Part shown: positions 33,455 to 41,420 of the stretch, in pieces
Position numbering within the stretch: the stretch's first letter is position 1
Layout of the letters: each line of letters begins with the position of its first letter
Assembly (NCBI RefSeq): GCF_050379415.1
Contig: NZ_JBNRLS010000001.1
Coordinates: 682,001-746,000, forward strand
Reading direction: 5' to 3'
Origin: Marinobacter sp050379415
Lineage (GTDB): Bacteria > Pseudomonadota > Gammaproteobacteria > Pseudomonadales > Oleiphilaceae
Length of the DNA: 64,000 bases
Notes under the pieces: model-generated
What the model saw: the letters and a program-made list of their open reading frames with translations, nothing else
Database searches by the model: none
What the model was told of the DNA's origin: nothing
Position numbers and translations under genes: made by a program

Positions 33455-33724
33455 TTAGCGACGCAGACCCAGACGCTGGATCAGGTCCAGGTAACGGTCA
33501 GCGTTCTTACGCTTCAGGTAGTCCAGCAGCTTACGACGCTGGTTTACCATCCGGATCAGGCCGCGGCGGGAATGGTGATCCTGCTTGTTGGCCTTGAAGT
33601 GATCCTGCAGCTTGTTGATGTTGGCGCTCAGCAGTGCCACCTGAACTTCAGGGGAACCGGTATCGCCATCACCTTGCTGATAATCCTTGACGATCTGTGC
33701 TTTCTCGTTGGCAGAAAGTGCCAT
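33455..33724 (-). CDS. rpsO: 30S ribosomal protein S15
   Basis: An 89-aa protein, the exact family length, with the S15 signature GSPEVQVALLSANINKLQDHFKANKQDHHSRRGLIRMVNQRRKLLDYLK. It binds 16S rRNA early in assembly of the small-subunit platform. It lies between truB and pnp as usual. Tandem hairpins follow it. In E. coli S15 represses its own translation through an mRNA pseudoknot; no such structure was assessed here. Confidence 0.98.
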   Translation of the reverse strand: MALSANEKAQIVKDYQQGDGDTGSPEVQVALLSANINKLQDHFKANKQDHHSRRGLIRMVNQRRKLLDYLKRKNADRYLDLIQRLGLRR

Positions 33725-33802
33725 ATTTCACCTCATTGGTTGCGATGCTGATAAATCCGGCCGAACCGCGCATCTCTACAGCCCGGCTATGCAGCGCCTT
33801 GA

Positions 33803-34729
33803 CTAACGTCCGGCGCTGCCTTTCACCAGCCGACGGGGGACCAACAGGACCCGCTCGCCTTCCGGGAAAGCTTCTGCCAACCCGATGAAACCCTGCTCGC
33901 CGTAGAGGCGCACAAAGCCTTCAAGAGGTTGACTGCTTATTCTAACCTGTTGCCCGTTCAAGATCGATACCGCTGCACTTCCCTCCAGGCGCACCTCGGG
34001 GAACATGGACAGCGCGCTGTCAGGAGCCTGGAGCAGGCCATCAAGGCTCTCGCCACGCTCACGCATGGCTTCCAACTCACTGACGTCATGGGCGTTTGCC
34101 AGGGTAAACCCGGACGCCATGGTCCGGCGCAAGGCATTCACGTGGGCGCCGCAGCCCAGAGCCTCGCCAATATCCTCAACCAGTGAGCGAATGTACGTAC
34201 CCTTGGTGCAGCTGACCGCCAGATCCATCTCGTTGTCCCGCAGCTCCAGCAGGGTCAGCGCGTAGATAGTGACCGGCCGCGCCGGTCGCTCCACCTCGAT
34301 GCCTTCCCGGGCGTACTCGTACAGGGGGCGTCCCTTGTGCTTGAGCGCGGAATACATGGATGGGACCTGCTCGATAGCACCCCGGAAGCGGTCGAGAACG
34401 GCTTCCACCTGGCCCGCATCGAGGGGCGGCACCGGTTTCTCCTCGACGACCTGACCCTCACTGTCACCGGTTTCGGTGCGCACACCAAGCCGGGCCGTGG
34501 TGATGTAGGCCTTGTCGCTGTCGAGCATCATCTGGGAGAACTTGGTGGCTTCCCCGAAGCACAGGGGCAGGACGCCCGTGGCCAGCGGATCAAGGGCGCC
34601 GGTATGGCCGGCCTTGGCCGCGCCATACAGTCGCTTTACTTGCTGGAGGATACCGTTGGAAGTGACGCCCTGGGGCTTATCGATTACCAGAATGCCGTTT
34701 ACATCACGGCCTTTGCGTCTTCGGCTCAA
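33803..34729 (-). CDS. truB: tRNA pseudouridine-55 synthase TruB
   Basis: A 308-aa enzyme making pseudouridine 55 in the T-loop of tRNAs. The catalytic aspartate D47 is in AGHTGALDPLATGVLPLC. The KGTYIRSLVEDIG motif follows, and a C-terminal PUA-like segment binds RNA. The start codon is TTG in a TTGA overlap with the rbfA stop, with GGAG 9 nt upstream, so translation is probably coupled to rbfA. Fifth gene in the rimP-nusA-infB-rbfA-truB-rpsO order. Confidence 0.96.
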   Translation of the reverse strand: MSRRRKGRDVNGILVIDKPQGVTSNGILQQVKRLYGAAKAGHTGALDPLATGVLPLCFGEATKFSQMMLDSDKAYITTARLGVRTETGDSEGQVVEEKPVPPLDAGQVEAVLDRFRGAIEQVPSMYSALKHKGRPLYEYAREGIEVERPARPVTIYALTLLELRDNEMDLAVSCTKGTYIRSLVEDIGEALGCGAHVNALRRTMASGFTLANAHDVSELEAMRERGESLDGLLQAPDSALSMFPEVRLEGSAAVSILNGQQVRISSQPLEGFVRLYGEQGFIGLAEAFPEGERVLLVPRRLVKGSAGR

Positions 34730-35157
34730 GCGTCTCGCTCCGGATTGTCCGAGACCGGATCGTCATTGTCATCCCGGGGTACGGCCGGCTTGTCGCCAAC
34801 CGCTTCACGGATGAGCTTGTCCATTTTCCGGCTGTGACCGAGCAGGGTGTCGAAGTGGAAGCGCAAGTGGGGAACCACCCGCAGCTTCATGGCACGCCCC
34901 ACCTGACCACGCAGGAAACCGGCCGCCTTGTTCAGGACAGCCAGGGACTCCTTGACCTCCGGAGACTCTTCAGTGAGCTCCTCGGTGGAGAGCAGTGATA
35001 CATAGATGTCGGCATAGCCCAGGTCACGGCTGACCTTCACGTCATTGACCGTGACCATACCTACCCGCGGGTCCTTGATTTGCCGCTGGATAAGCTGGGC
35101 CAGCTCCCGCTGCATCTGATCGCCGATGCGATCCAGTCGACTGAACTCGCGTGCCAT
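34726..35157 (-). CDS. rbfA: Ribosome-binding factor A
   Basis: A 143-aa KH-fold 30S maturation factor needed for 16S 5'-end processing and cold adaptation. It opens REFSRLDRIGDQMQRELAQLIQRQIKDPRVGMVTV and has the LRFHFDTLLGHSRKMDKLI core helix. Its ATG overlaps the infB TGA by one base and its TGA overlaps the truB TTG. The tail is acidic and probably disordered. Confidence 0.97.
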   Translation of the reverse strand: MAREFSRLDRIGDQMQRELAQLIQRQIKDPRVGMVTVNDVKVSRDLGYADIYVSLLSTEELTEESPEVKESLAVLNKAAGFLRGQVGRAMKLRVVPHLRFHFDTLLGHSRKMDKLIREAVGDKPAVPRDDNDDPVSDNPERDA

Positions 35158-37736
35158 CAGGCCCCCGTAGATTCGAGCTTACGCTCGACCCTGACGCGAT
35201 CGAACACCTCGATCTGGTCACCGACCTTCACGTCGTAGCCCTTGACGCCGATACCGCACTCCATGCCGTTACGGACTTCCGGAACGTCGTCCTTGAAGCG
35301 ACGCAGGGATTCCAGTTCGCCCTCAAAGATCACCACGTTGTCACGCAGTACCCGGATCGGCTTGTTCCGGTAAACGGTGCCTTCAACCACCATACAGCCG
35401 GCCACCTGGCCAAATTTCGGTGAGCGGAAGGTATCCCGCACCTCGGCGATACCGACGATGTCTTCCCGGAATTCCGGTGCCAGCATGCCGGTCAGGGCCG
35501 CCTTCACGTCATCGATCAGGTTGTAGATGATGCTGTAGTAGCGCAGATCCAGACCTTCCTGCTCCACCAGACGCTTGGCAGCGGAGTCGGCACGGACGTT
35601 GAAGCCGAAGATAACCGCGTTGGTGGCGGCCGCCAGACTCACATCCGTCTCGGCGATACCACCGACACCGGAGGACACGATCTTGACCTGGACTTCATCG
35701 TTGCCAAGATCCAGCAGGGCCTTGGTAATCGCTTCCAGGGAACCGCGAACGTCGGTCTTCAGGATCACGTTCAGGGTCTTGACCTCGTCCTTGCCCATGT
35801 TCTCGAACATGTTTTCCAGCTTGGCCGCCTGCTGACGCTGCAGACGTTGCTCACGCTCACGGGTCTGACGGAACTCGGCCAGCTCTTTGGCCTTCTTTTC
35901 GTCAGCCACAGCGAAGAACTCGTCACCGGCATCCGGGGTACCGTTCAGGCCAAGAATCTCGACCGGAATGGACGGACCGGCTTCCTTGACCTGTTTGCCC
36001 GCTTCGTCGGTCATGGCGCGAACCTTGCCGAAGAAGGAACCGGCGACAACCATGTCACCCTGGCGCAGGGTACCGTTCTGAACAAGAACGGTCGCCACCG
36101 AACCACGGCCACGTTCCAGGCTGGATTCAACGACAACACCTTTGGCCGGCGCGTCCGGAGAGGCTTCCAGCTCCAGCATTTCCGACTGCAGCAGAACCGC
36201 TTCGAGCAGGTCCTCGATGCCCTCGCCGGTATGCGCTGACACCGGCACGAACTGGGTGTCACCACCCCAGTCTTCGGGGATCACATCCATACCCGCCAGC
36301 TCGTTCTTGATACGGTCCGGATCAGCCTCTTCCTTGTCCATCTTGTTGATGGCAACCACGATGGGAACGCCGGCAGAGCGGGCATGATCCACCGCTTCCT
36401 TGGTCTGCGGCATCACGCCGTCATCGGCAGCCACGACCAGGATAACGATATCGGTACACTGGGCACCGCGCGCCCGCATGGCGGTAAACGCCGCGTGGCC
36501 CGGGGTATCCAGGAAGGACACCATGCCGTGATCGGTTTCCACATGGTAGGCACCGATGTGCTGGGTAATACCACCGGATTCTCCGGCAGCCACCTTGGTG
36601 CGACGGATGTAGTCCAGCAGCGAGGTCTTGCCGTGGTCAACGTGACCCATCACGCTGATAACCGGCGCCCGCTTGATCTTCTCTTTGCCCTCGGCGGTTT
36701 CGGTGAGCTCGCTCAGGACTTCTTCTTCGAAGGCATCCTCGCTCACCGCCTTGGCCTTGTGACCAAGCTCCTCGGTTACCAGGATGGCAGTCTCCTGGTC
36801 CAGGGCCTGGTTAATGGTAGCCATCACGCCCATACCCATCAGGGTCTTGATGACATCTGCGGCCTTGACGGCCATGCGCTGGGCAAGGTCACCCACGGTA
36901 ATCGTTTCAGGAATCTCTACTTCTCTGACCATTGGTTTGGTCGGCCTCTCGAAGCCGTGACGCTTCTCTTTGGGTTTCTTTTTCATACGCAGCGACTTGC
37001 GCGGCGCAGACTCTTCCTCGTCCTCGGACAGGATAACCGGCTCTTCCACCGGACGACTGCGAGGACCACGGTGACCAGCCTGCTTCTTCTTCGGCTTGCC
37101 TTCCTCGAGTTCTTCACCGCGTTCACGGCCCTTCTCTTTCTTCTTCTTGGGCTTGCGATCCTTGCCCTCTTTCTCGGGCGGCGGAATCGGCACTTCTTCC
37201 GGCTGCGGCTCGGGTTGAACGGCAGGCTCTGCCGCTTCCTCGGGCTCTTCGGCCCTGGGTTCCTCGGCCTTCGGAGCTTCCTCCTTCGCGGCAGCCTCTG
37301 CTTCTGCAGGCTTCTCGGCCTCCGGCTTCGGCGCTTCGGCTTCCGCAGTCACCTTCGGTGCTTCCTCTGCAGGCGCCGACGCTTCAACCGGCTTCTGCTC
37401 TTCGGCTTTCTCTTCCGGTTTGGGCGCTTCCGCTTCAGGCTGCAATTCTGCGCGCTTGATGTACGTGCGACGCTTGCGAACCTCGACATTCACTGTCTTG
37501 GCCTTGCCCGCCTTCAGGGTTGTTGTGGTCTTGCGCTTCAGGGTGATCTTGCGGGGCTCTGCCTCCGCCTCACCGTGCGTCTTTCTCAGATAGGCCAGCA
37601 ACTGCTGCTTCTCATCGCTGGTTACAGCATCGTTCTCGGAACGGGCATCAAGGCCTGCCTCGACAATCTGCTTCAGCAAACGATCCACGGGAGCGCCTAC
37701 ATCTGCGGCCAGTTGTTTTACCGTTACTTCAGCCAT
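35157..37736 (-). CDS. infB: Translation initiation factor IF-2
   Basis: An 859-aa GTPase that delivers initiator tRNA to the 30S subunit. An IF2N module is at 1-50. A long low-complexity Ala/Glu/Lys/Pro linker spans about 75-270. The G domain has GHVDHGKT at 364-371, DTPGHAAF and NKMDK. The EF-Tu-like domain II, domain III and the C-terminal initiator-tRNA-binding domain follow. GGAGG precedes the ATG. The charged linker explains long open frames on the opposite strand. Confidence 0.98.
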   Translation of the reverse strand: MAEVTVKQLAADVGAPVDRLLKQIVEAGLDARSENDAVTSDEKQQLLAYLRKTHGEAEAEPRKITLKRKTTTTLKAGKAKTVNVEVRKRRTYIKRAELQPEAEAPKPEEKAEEQKPVEASAPAEEAPKVTAEAEAPKPEAEKPAEAEAAAKEEAPKAEEPRAEEPEEAAEPAVQPEPQPEEVPIPPPEKEGKDRKPKKKKEKGRERGEELEEGKPKKKQAGHRGPRSRPVEEPVILSEDEEESAPRKSLRMKKKPKEKRHGFERPTKPMVREVEIPETITVGDLAQRMAVKAADVIKTLMGMGVMATINQALDQETAILVTEELGHKAKAVSEDAFEEEVLSELTETAEGKEKIKRAPVISVMGHVDHGKTSLLDYIRRTKVAAGESGGITQHIGAYHVETDHGMVSFLDTPGHAAFTAMRARGAQCTDIVILVVAADDGVMPQTKEAVDHARSAGVPIVVAINKMDKEEADPDRIKNELAGMDVIPEDWGGDTQFVPVSAHTGEGIEDLLEAVLLQSEMLELEASPDAPAKGVVVESSLERGRGSVATVLVQNGTLRQGDMVVAGSFFGKVRAMTDEAGKQVKEAGPSIPVEILGLNGTPDAGDEFFAVADEKKAKELAEFRQTREREQRLQRQQAAKLENMFENMGKDEVKTLNVILKTDVRGSLEAITKALLDLGNDEVQVKIVSSGVGGIAETDVSLAAATNAVIFGFNVRADSAAKRLVEQEGLDLRYYSIIYNLIDDVKAALTGMLAPEFREDIVGIAEVRDTFRSPKFGQVAGCMVVEGTVYRNKPIRVLRDNVVIFEGELESLRRFKDDVPEVRNGMECGIGVKGYDVKVGDQIEVFDRVRVERKLESTGA

Positions 37737-37754
37737 ACTGGTCCTCCTCCCGAA

Positions 37755-39248
37755 TTAAGCCTGGTCTTCAAACCAGGGGGCACGCGCCGTCATAATCAGC
37801 TGACCGGCACGCTCTTCATCCATACCTTCAATATCGAGCAGGTCATCTACTGACTGCTCAGCCAGATCTTCCATGGTGCGAACACCCATTCCGGCCAATT
37901 TGAATGCCAGCGACCGATCCATGCCCTCCATATTGAGCAGATCTTCGGCCGGCTCGGCTCCCTCGAGCGCCTCTTCACTTGCCAGTGCCTGGTTCAACAG
38001 AACGTCCTTGGCGCGGCGGCGCAGCTCGGTCACCGTTTCTTCATCAAAACCTTCAATCGACAGCATTTCCTCCATCGGGACATAGGCCACTTCTTCCAGG
38101 GAAGTGAAGCCTTCCTCGATCAGTACGCTGGCGAATTCCTCATCAACATCGAGGTTGGAGGTGAAATGGTCCAGCAGGCGATTGTATTCCTGCTCCTGAC
38201 GTTCACCGGCTTCTTCCTCGGTCATCACGTTCAGGGTCCAGCCGGTCAGTTCCGTCGCCAGGCGCACGTTCTGGCCGTTACGGCCAATGGCCTGGGCCAG
38301 GTTGTCCTCGGCTACTGCCACATCCATGGTGTGCCGATCCTCGTCGATGACGATGGAGGCCACTTCGGCCGGCGCCATGGCATTGATCACCAGCTGTGCG
38401 GGGTTGTCGTCCCACAGCACGATGTCCACACGCTCACCGCCCAGCTCGTTGGAGACGGCCTGGACACGGGAGCCACGCATACCGACACAGGCACCGACCG
38501 GGTCGATGCGACGGTCATTGGTCTTGACCGCAATCTTGGCGCGGGAACCGGGGTCACGGGCAGCGCCGCGGATCTCGATCAGGTCTTCGGCAATCTCCGG
38601 CACTTCGATCCGGAACAGCTCGATCAGCATCTGCGGCGCGGTCCGGCTCAGGATCAGCTGCGGGCCGCGGTGGTCAGTGCGGATCTCCAGCAGCAGTGAG
38701 CGAACGCGGTCACCCATGCGGAAGGTTTCCCGGGGAATCAGGTGTTCCCGGGGCAACAGCGCCTCGGCATTGCCGCCCAGATCAACGATGACATTGTCAC
38801 GGGTCACTTTCTTGACGGTGCCGGAAACCAGCTCACCCACGCGATCGCGGTAGCTGTCCACGATCTTGGAACGCTCGGCCTCGCGGACCTTCTGGAAAAT
38901 GATCTGCTTGGCGGCCTGGGCGCCGATACGACCGAAGGAAACAGACTCAACCTTCTCCTCGTACATGTCGCCGGGTTTCAGGTTCGGATCAATTTCTTCC
39001 GCCTCCTGAAGGGTCAGCTCAGTCCCCAGGGCAGGAACCTGATCGTTGTCGACCACCAGCCAACGGCGGAAGGTCTCGTATTCACCGGTGCGGCGATCAA
39101 TGGCAACCCGGATATCCGCTTCTTCATCCTCGTAGCGTTTTTTGGCAGCGGTGGCGAGCGCAAGCTCGATCGCTTCGAAAATCACATCCTTCTCGACACC
39201 CTTCTCGTTCGAGACGGATTCGACCACCAGCAAGATCTCTTTACTCAT
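37755..39248 (-). CDS. nusA: Transcription termination/antitermination factor NusA
   Basis: A 497-aa RNA polymerase-binding factor. It has the N-terminal polymerase-binding domain (MSKEILLVVESVSNEKGV), an S1 domain (GELVSGTVKKVTRDNVIVDLG), two KH domains (DPVGACVGMRGSRVQAVSNELGGE and NLAQAIGRNGQNVRLATELTGW) and two acidic C-terminal repeats (LLSIEGFDEETVTEL, LLDIEGMDEERAGQL). It lies between rimP and infB. In E. coli NusA influences terminators in its own leader; two terminator hairpins lie ahead of rimP here as well. Confidence 0.98.
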   Translation of the reverse strand: MSKEILLVVESVSNEKGVEKDVIFEAIELALATAAKKRYEDEEADIRVAIDRRTGEYETFRRWLVVDNDQVPALGTELTLQEAEEIDPNLKPGDMYEEKVESVSFGRIGAQAAKQIIFQKVREAERSKIVDSYRDRVGELVSGTVKKVTRDNVIVDLGGNAEALLPREHLIPRETFRMGDRVRSLLLEIRTDHRGPQLILSRTAPQMLIELFRIEVPEIAEDLIEIRGAARDPGSRAKIAVKTNDRRIDPVGACVGMRGSRVQAVSNELGGERVDIVLWDDNPAQLVINAMAPAEVASIVIDEDRHTMDVAVAEDNLAQAIGRNGQNVRLATELTGWTLNVMTEEEAGERQEQEYNRLLDHFTSNLDVDEEFASVLIEEGFTSLEEVAYVPMEEMLSIEGFDEETVTELRRRAKDVLLNQALASEEALEGAEPAEDLLNMEGMDRSLAFKLAGMGVRTMEDLAEQSVDDLLDIEGMDEERAGQLIMTARAPWFEDQA

Positions 39249-39302
39249 TGGATTGCCCTGCCCTCAAAATAAACTGTGCGTCCACTGACTTTTCAATTCG
39301 AC

Positions 39303-39764
39303 TCATTCAAATACCGGGACGATGTGTGCCTTTTCGATGCTGTCGAACGGCAACAGGTATTCGTGGTCATCCACCACGATCACCACATCGTCTCCTTCAA
39401 CACCCTTGATCAGCCCCTGAAACTTGCGACGACCCTCGAAGGCCATGCGCAAACGAATCTTGACCTGATGGCCGACAAAGGCTTCGTACTGTTCAAGGCG
39501 AAACAGCGGGCGATCCATCCCCGGGGAGGAAACCTCCAGGGTGTACTCGGTCTGGATGGGGTCTTCCACATCCATCACACCGCTGATCTGACGACTGACT
39601 TTCTCGCAGTCGTCGATGGCGATGCCGTTCTCGGCATCGTCGATAAAGACACGCAACAGGGAGTGGTGGCCCTGGGAACGGAATTCAATCCCCCAGAACT
39701 CGTACCCCAGACCCTCGACGATCGGCCGAAGGAGGTCTTCCAGTTGTTTAATCTTGGCTGACAA
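39303..39764 (-). CDS. rimP: Ribosome maturation factor RimP
   Basis: A 153-aa two-domain factor for 30S assembly. It has the RimP pattern LRPIVEGLGYEFWGIEF, LLRVFIDDAENGIAIDDCEKVSRQISGVMDVEDPI and YTLEVSSPGMDRPLF. The reading frame begins with TTG at 39764; nearby ATGs are out of frame, and GGAG lies about 11 nt upstream. First gene of the leftward operon rimP-nusA-infB-rbfA-truB-rpsO-pnp. Confidence 0.94.
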   Translation of the reverse strand: MSAKIKQLEDLLRPIVEGLGYEFWGIEFRSQGHHSLLRVFIDDAENGIAIDDCEKVSRQISGVMDVEDPIQTEYTLEVSSPGMDRPLFRLEQYEAFVGHQVKIRLRMAFEGRRKFQGLIKGVEGDDVVIVVDDHEYLLPFDSIEKAHIVPVFE

Positions 39765-39810
39765 AGTTATGCCATCTCCATTTCAGGAATTTTTACCGGC
39801 CCCACAAACA

Positions 39811-39838
39811 AAAAAAGGGCTGTTGATCAGCCCTTTTT
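39811..39838 (-). terminator. Terminator hairpin in the rimP-nusA leader (proximal)
   Basis: AAAAAGGGCTG and CAGCCCTTTTT pair around TTGAT and are flanked by A and T runs on both sides, so it can act on either strand. It lies between the predicted promoter and rimP. Confidence 0.85.
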
Positions 39839-39873
39839 ATGCACCAGGGCCCGATGCGCCAGGCCCCTTAATC

Positions 39874-39900
39874 AAAAAGCCCCTTAAATTGGGGCCTTTT
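39874..39900 (-). terminator. Terminator hairpin in the rimP-nusA leader (distal)
   Basis: Minus-strand stem GCCCC/GGGGC with flanking A and T runs around AATTTAA, then TTTTT. The stop codon of an 18-codon ORF lies in its loop. Confidence 0.75.
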
Positions 39901-39940
39901 GTCGCAAGAACTCACAGAAAGCCGCTCTCACTACGAGCAT
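39884..39940 (-). CDS. Possible 18-aa leader peptide upstream of rimP-nusA
   Basis: A short ORF (MLVVRAAFCEFLRQKAPI) begins with ATG at 39940, only 2 nt after a perfect AGGAGG, and ends with TAA inside the loop of a terminator. Translation to the stop would place a ribosome on the hairpin. It may be a regulatory leader peptide. No runs of one amino acid point to a specific signal, and translation is unproven. Confidence 0.4.
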   Translation of the reverse strand: MLVVRAAFCEFLRQKAPI

Positions 39941-40011
39941 GACCTCCTGCTGACAGACACCTGGCCTGCCAGGAAACCGGGGAACAGCCCACCGGCTCCA
40001 ATATCCGCCGG

Positions 40012-40040
40012 AGTATAGAGACGCCGGCCGGACTGGTCAA
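40012..40040 (-). promoter_or_regulatory. Sigma-70 promoter of the rimP-nusA-infB operon
   Basis: On the minus strand TTGACC (40040-40035) and TATACT (40017-40012) are exactly 17 bp apart. It lies just after the tRNA-Leu terminator and about 250 bp before rimP. Confidence 0.8.
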
Positions 40041-40047
40041 GGACTGA

Positions 40048-40081
40048 CCAAAAAAAACGGCCTGGAAAATCCAAGCCGTTT
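40048..40081 (-). terminator. Terminator of the secG-tRNA-Leu transcript
   Basis: Minus strand: AAACGGC and GCCGTTT pair, with TGG/CCA inside, around a T-rich loop, followed by eight T residues. It begins 11 nt after the encoded CCA end of the tRNA. Confidence 0.88.
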
Positions 40082-40091
40082 CTCTTAAATA

Positions 40092-40176
40092 TGGTGCCCG
40101 GGGCCGGACTCGAACCGGCACGGCTTTCGCCACTACCCCCTCAAGATAGCGTGTCTACCAGTTTCACCACCCGGGC
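40092..40176 (-). tRNA. tRNA-Leu, anticodon GAG
   Basis: An 85-nt class II tRNA with an encoded CCA end. The acceptor stem GCCCGGG pairs with CCCGGGC. The D-loop contains AAACTGGTAGAC. The anticodon stem CTATC/GGTAG encloses TTGAGGG (anticodon GAG). A variable arm (TGGCGAAAGCC) and the T-arm GCCGG-TTCGAGT-CCGGC follow. Its position after secG matches other gammaproteobacteria. It reads CUC and CUU leucine codons. Confidence 0.97.
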
Positions 40177-40184
40177 AACATCTC

Positions 40185-40562
40185 TTACTCGAGTTCGGGA
40201 AGATCGGAACCCTTCCCGCTCTCGGTTTCGCTGCTATCAGCGGAGTCGGCAGCAGGCTCGGCCGGAGCCTGCTCGGCGGATTCCTCTACTACCGGAATAC
40301 CTGCCTCGCCTGCCACTTCAGCACGCTGCTTGGCGAACACCGCCAGCGAAAAACTAGTCACGAAGAACACGATCGCCAGGATCGTGGTCACACGGGTCAG
40401 GAAGCTACCGCTACCCTGACTACCAAATACGGTCTGGGAGGCACCGCCACCAAAGGCGGCACCTGCGTCGGCACCCTTGCCCTGCTGGATCAGAACGAGA
40501 CCCACCAGTGCGACGGCAATGACGACGTGCACAACAACTACCAGTGTTTCCATCCAATCCAT
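40185..40562 (-). CDS. secG: Preprotein translocase subunit SecG
   Basis: A 125-aa inner-membrane subunit of SecYEG. Two transmembrane helices lie at about 3-25 and 53-77, separated by the conserved loop LIQQGKGADAGAAFGGGASQTVFGS. The C-terminal 40 residues are acidic, Ala/Pro/Ser-rich and probably disordered, as often seen in SecG. It lies 18 bp after tpiA and 8 bp before the tRNA-Leu gene. Confidence 0.96.
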   Translation of the reverse strand: MDWMETLVVVVHVVIAVALVGLVLIQQGKGADAGAAFGGGASQTVFGSQGSGSFLTRVTTILAIVFFVTSFSLAVFAKQRAEVAGEAGIPVVEESAEQAPAEPAADSADSSETESGKGSDLPELE

Positions 40563-40580
40563 AACGAATCCCGCGAACCT

Positions 40581-41345
40581 TTAACCGTTGGTACCCGCCG
40601 GCATGGACCGGCAAATACTCACAAAATCTTCTGCAACCAGCGATGCACCGCCGATTAACCCGCCGTCGATATCAGGCTCGGCGAACAAAGCGGCCGCATT
40701 ATCCGCTTTTACACTGCCGCCGTAAAGCAGAGAAATATCCTCTGACGGCGCGCCCATCTCAGCCAGCACCTTGCGGATTGCCGCATGCATGCTCTGGGCA
40801 TCTTCGGCAGTGGCCGTTTTGCCGGTGCCGATGGCCCAAACCGGCTCATAGGCAACCACGATATCCGACCACTGACCGGCCTCCACACGGGCAAGCCCCT
40901 GCTTGACCTGGGCAGCCACAACCGCTTGGGCTTGCCCTGCTTCCCGCTGCTCGAGCGTCTCGCCAACACAAACCACGGCAGTAAGACCGCTGGCCAGAAC
41001 CCGCTCCACCTTGGCGGCAACCACGTCATCCGATTCGCCGAAGTACTCGCGACGTTCGGAGTGACCGACCAGGGCGAAACCACAGCCCAGATCTTTTGCC
41101 ATGTCAGCGGCTGTCTCACCGGTGTAGGCACCGGCAACCCACTGACTTACGTTCTGGACGCCCACACCGAGCACATCACCCGACTGATCGAGCACATCCC
41201 GGACATACAGGGCCGGAGGAATAATAACAACCTCCACGCCATTATCAAGGGTGTCCGCCTCAGCCCGCACATAACCGACAAGCTGCTTTGCCAGGTCCGC
41301 AGACCCGTTCATTTTCCAGTTTCCGGCTACGATCTTGCGACGCAT
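40581..41345 (-). CDS. tpiA: Triosephosphate isomerase
   Basis: A 254-aa TIM-barrel enzyme interconverting dihydroxyacetone phosphate and glyceraldehyde-3-phosphate. Catalytic residues are visible: K11 in GNWKMN, the histidine in GHSERREYFGE and the glutamate in AYEPVWAIGTGKTAT; GGSVKADNA and GGLIGGASL bind phosphate. The ATG at 41345 behind GGGAAGAG is the start; an upstream extension to 41402 is unsupported. Confidence 0.97.
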   Translation of the reverse strand: MRRKIVAGNWKMNGSADLAKQLVGYVRAEADTLDNGVEVVIIPPALYVRDVLDQSGDVLGVGVQNVSQWVAGAYTGETAADMAKDLGCGFALVGHSERREYFGESDDVVAAKVERVLASGLTAVVCVGETLEQREAGQAQAVVAAQVKQGLARVEAGQWSDIVVAYEPVWAIGTGKTATAEDAQSMHAAIRKVLAEMGAPSEDISLLYGGSVKADNAAALFAEPDIDGGLIGGASLVAEDFVSICRSMPAGTNG

Positions 41346-41420
41346 AACTCTTCCCGAACGTAAGGGAGGGCGAACTATACAGCAGTCCCTGCCCTCACAC
41401 AACCGATTGAAAACGCAAAA

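Noticed and set aside
36384..37853. 489-codon open frame opposite the IF-2 linker
   Set aside because: Mirror image of the low-complexity Ala/Glu/Lys linker of infB, giving Leu/Arg/Phe repeats.
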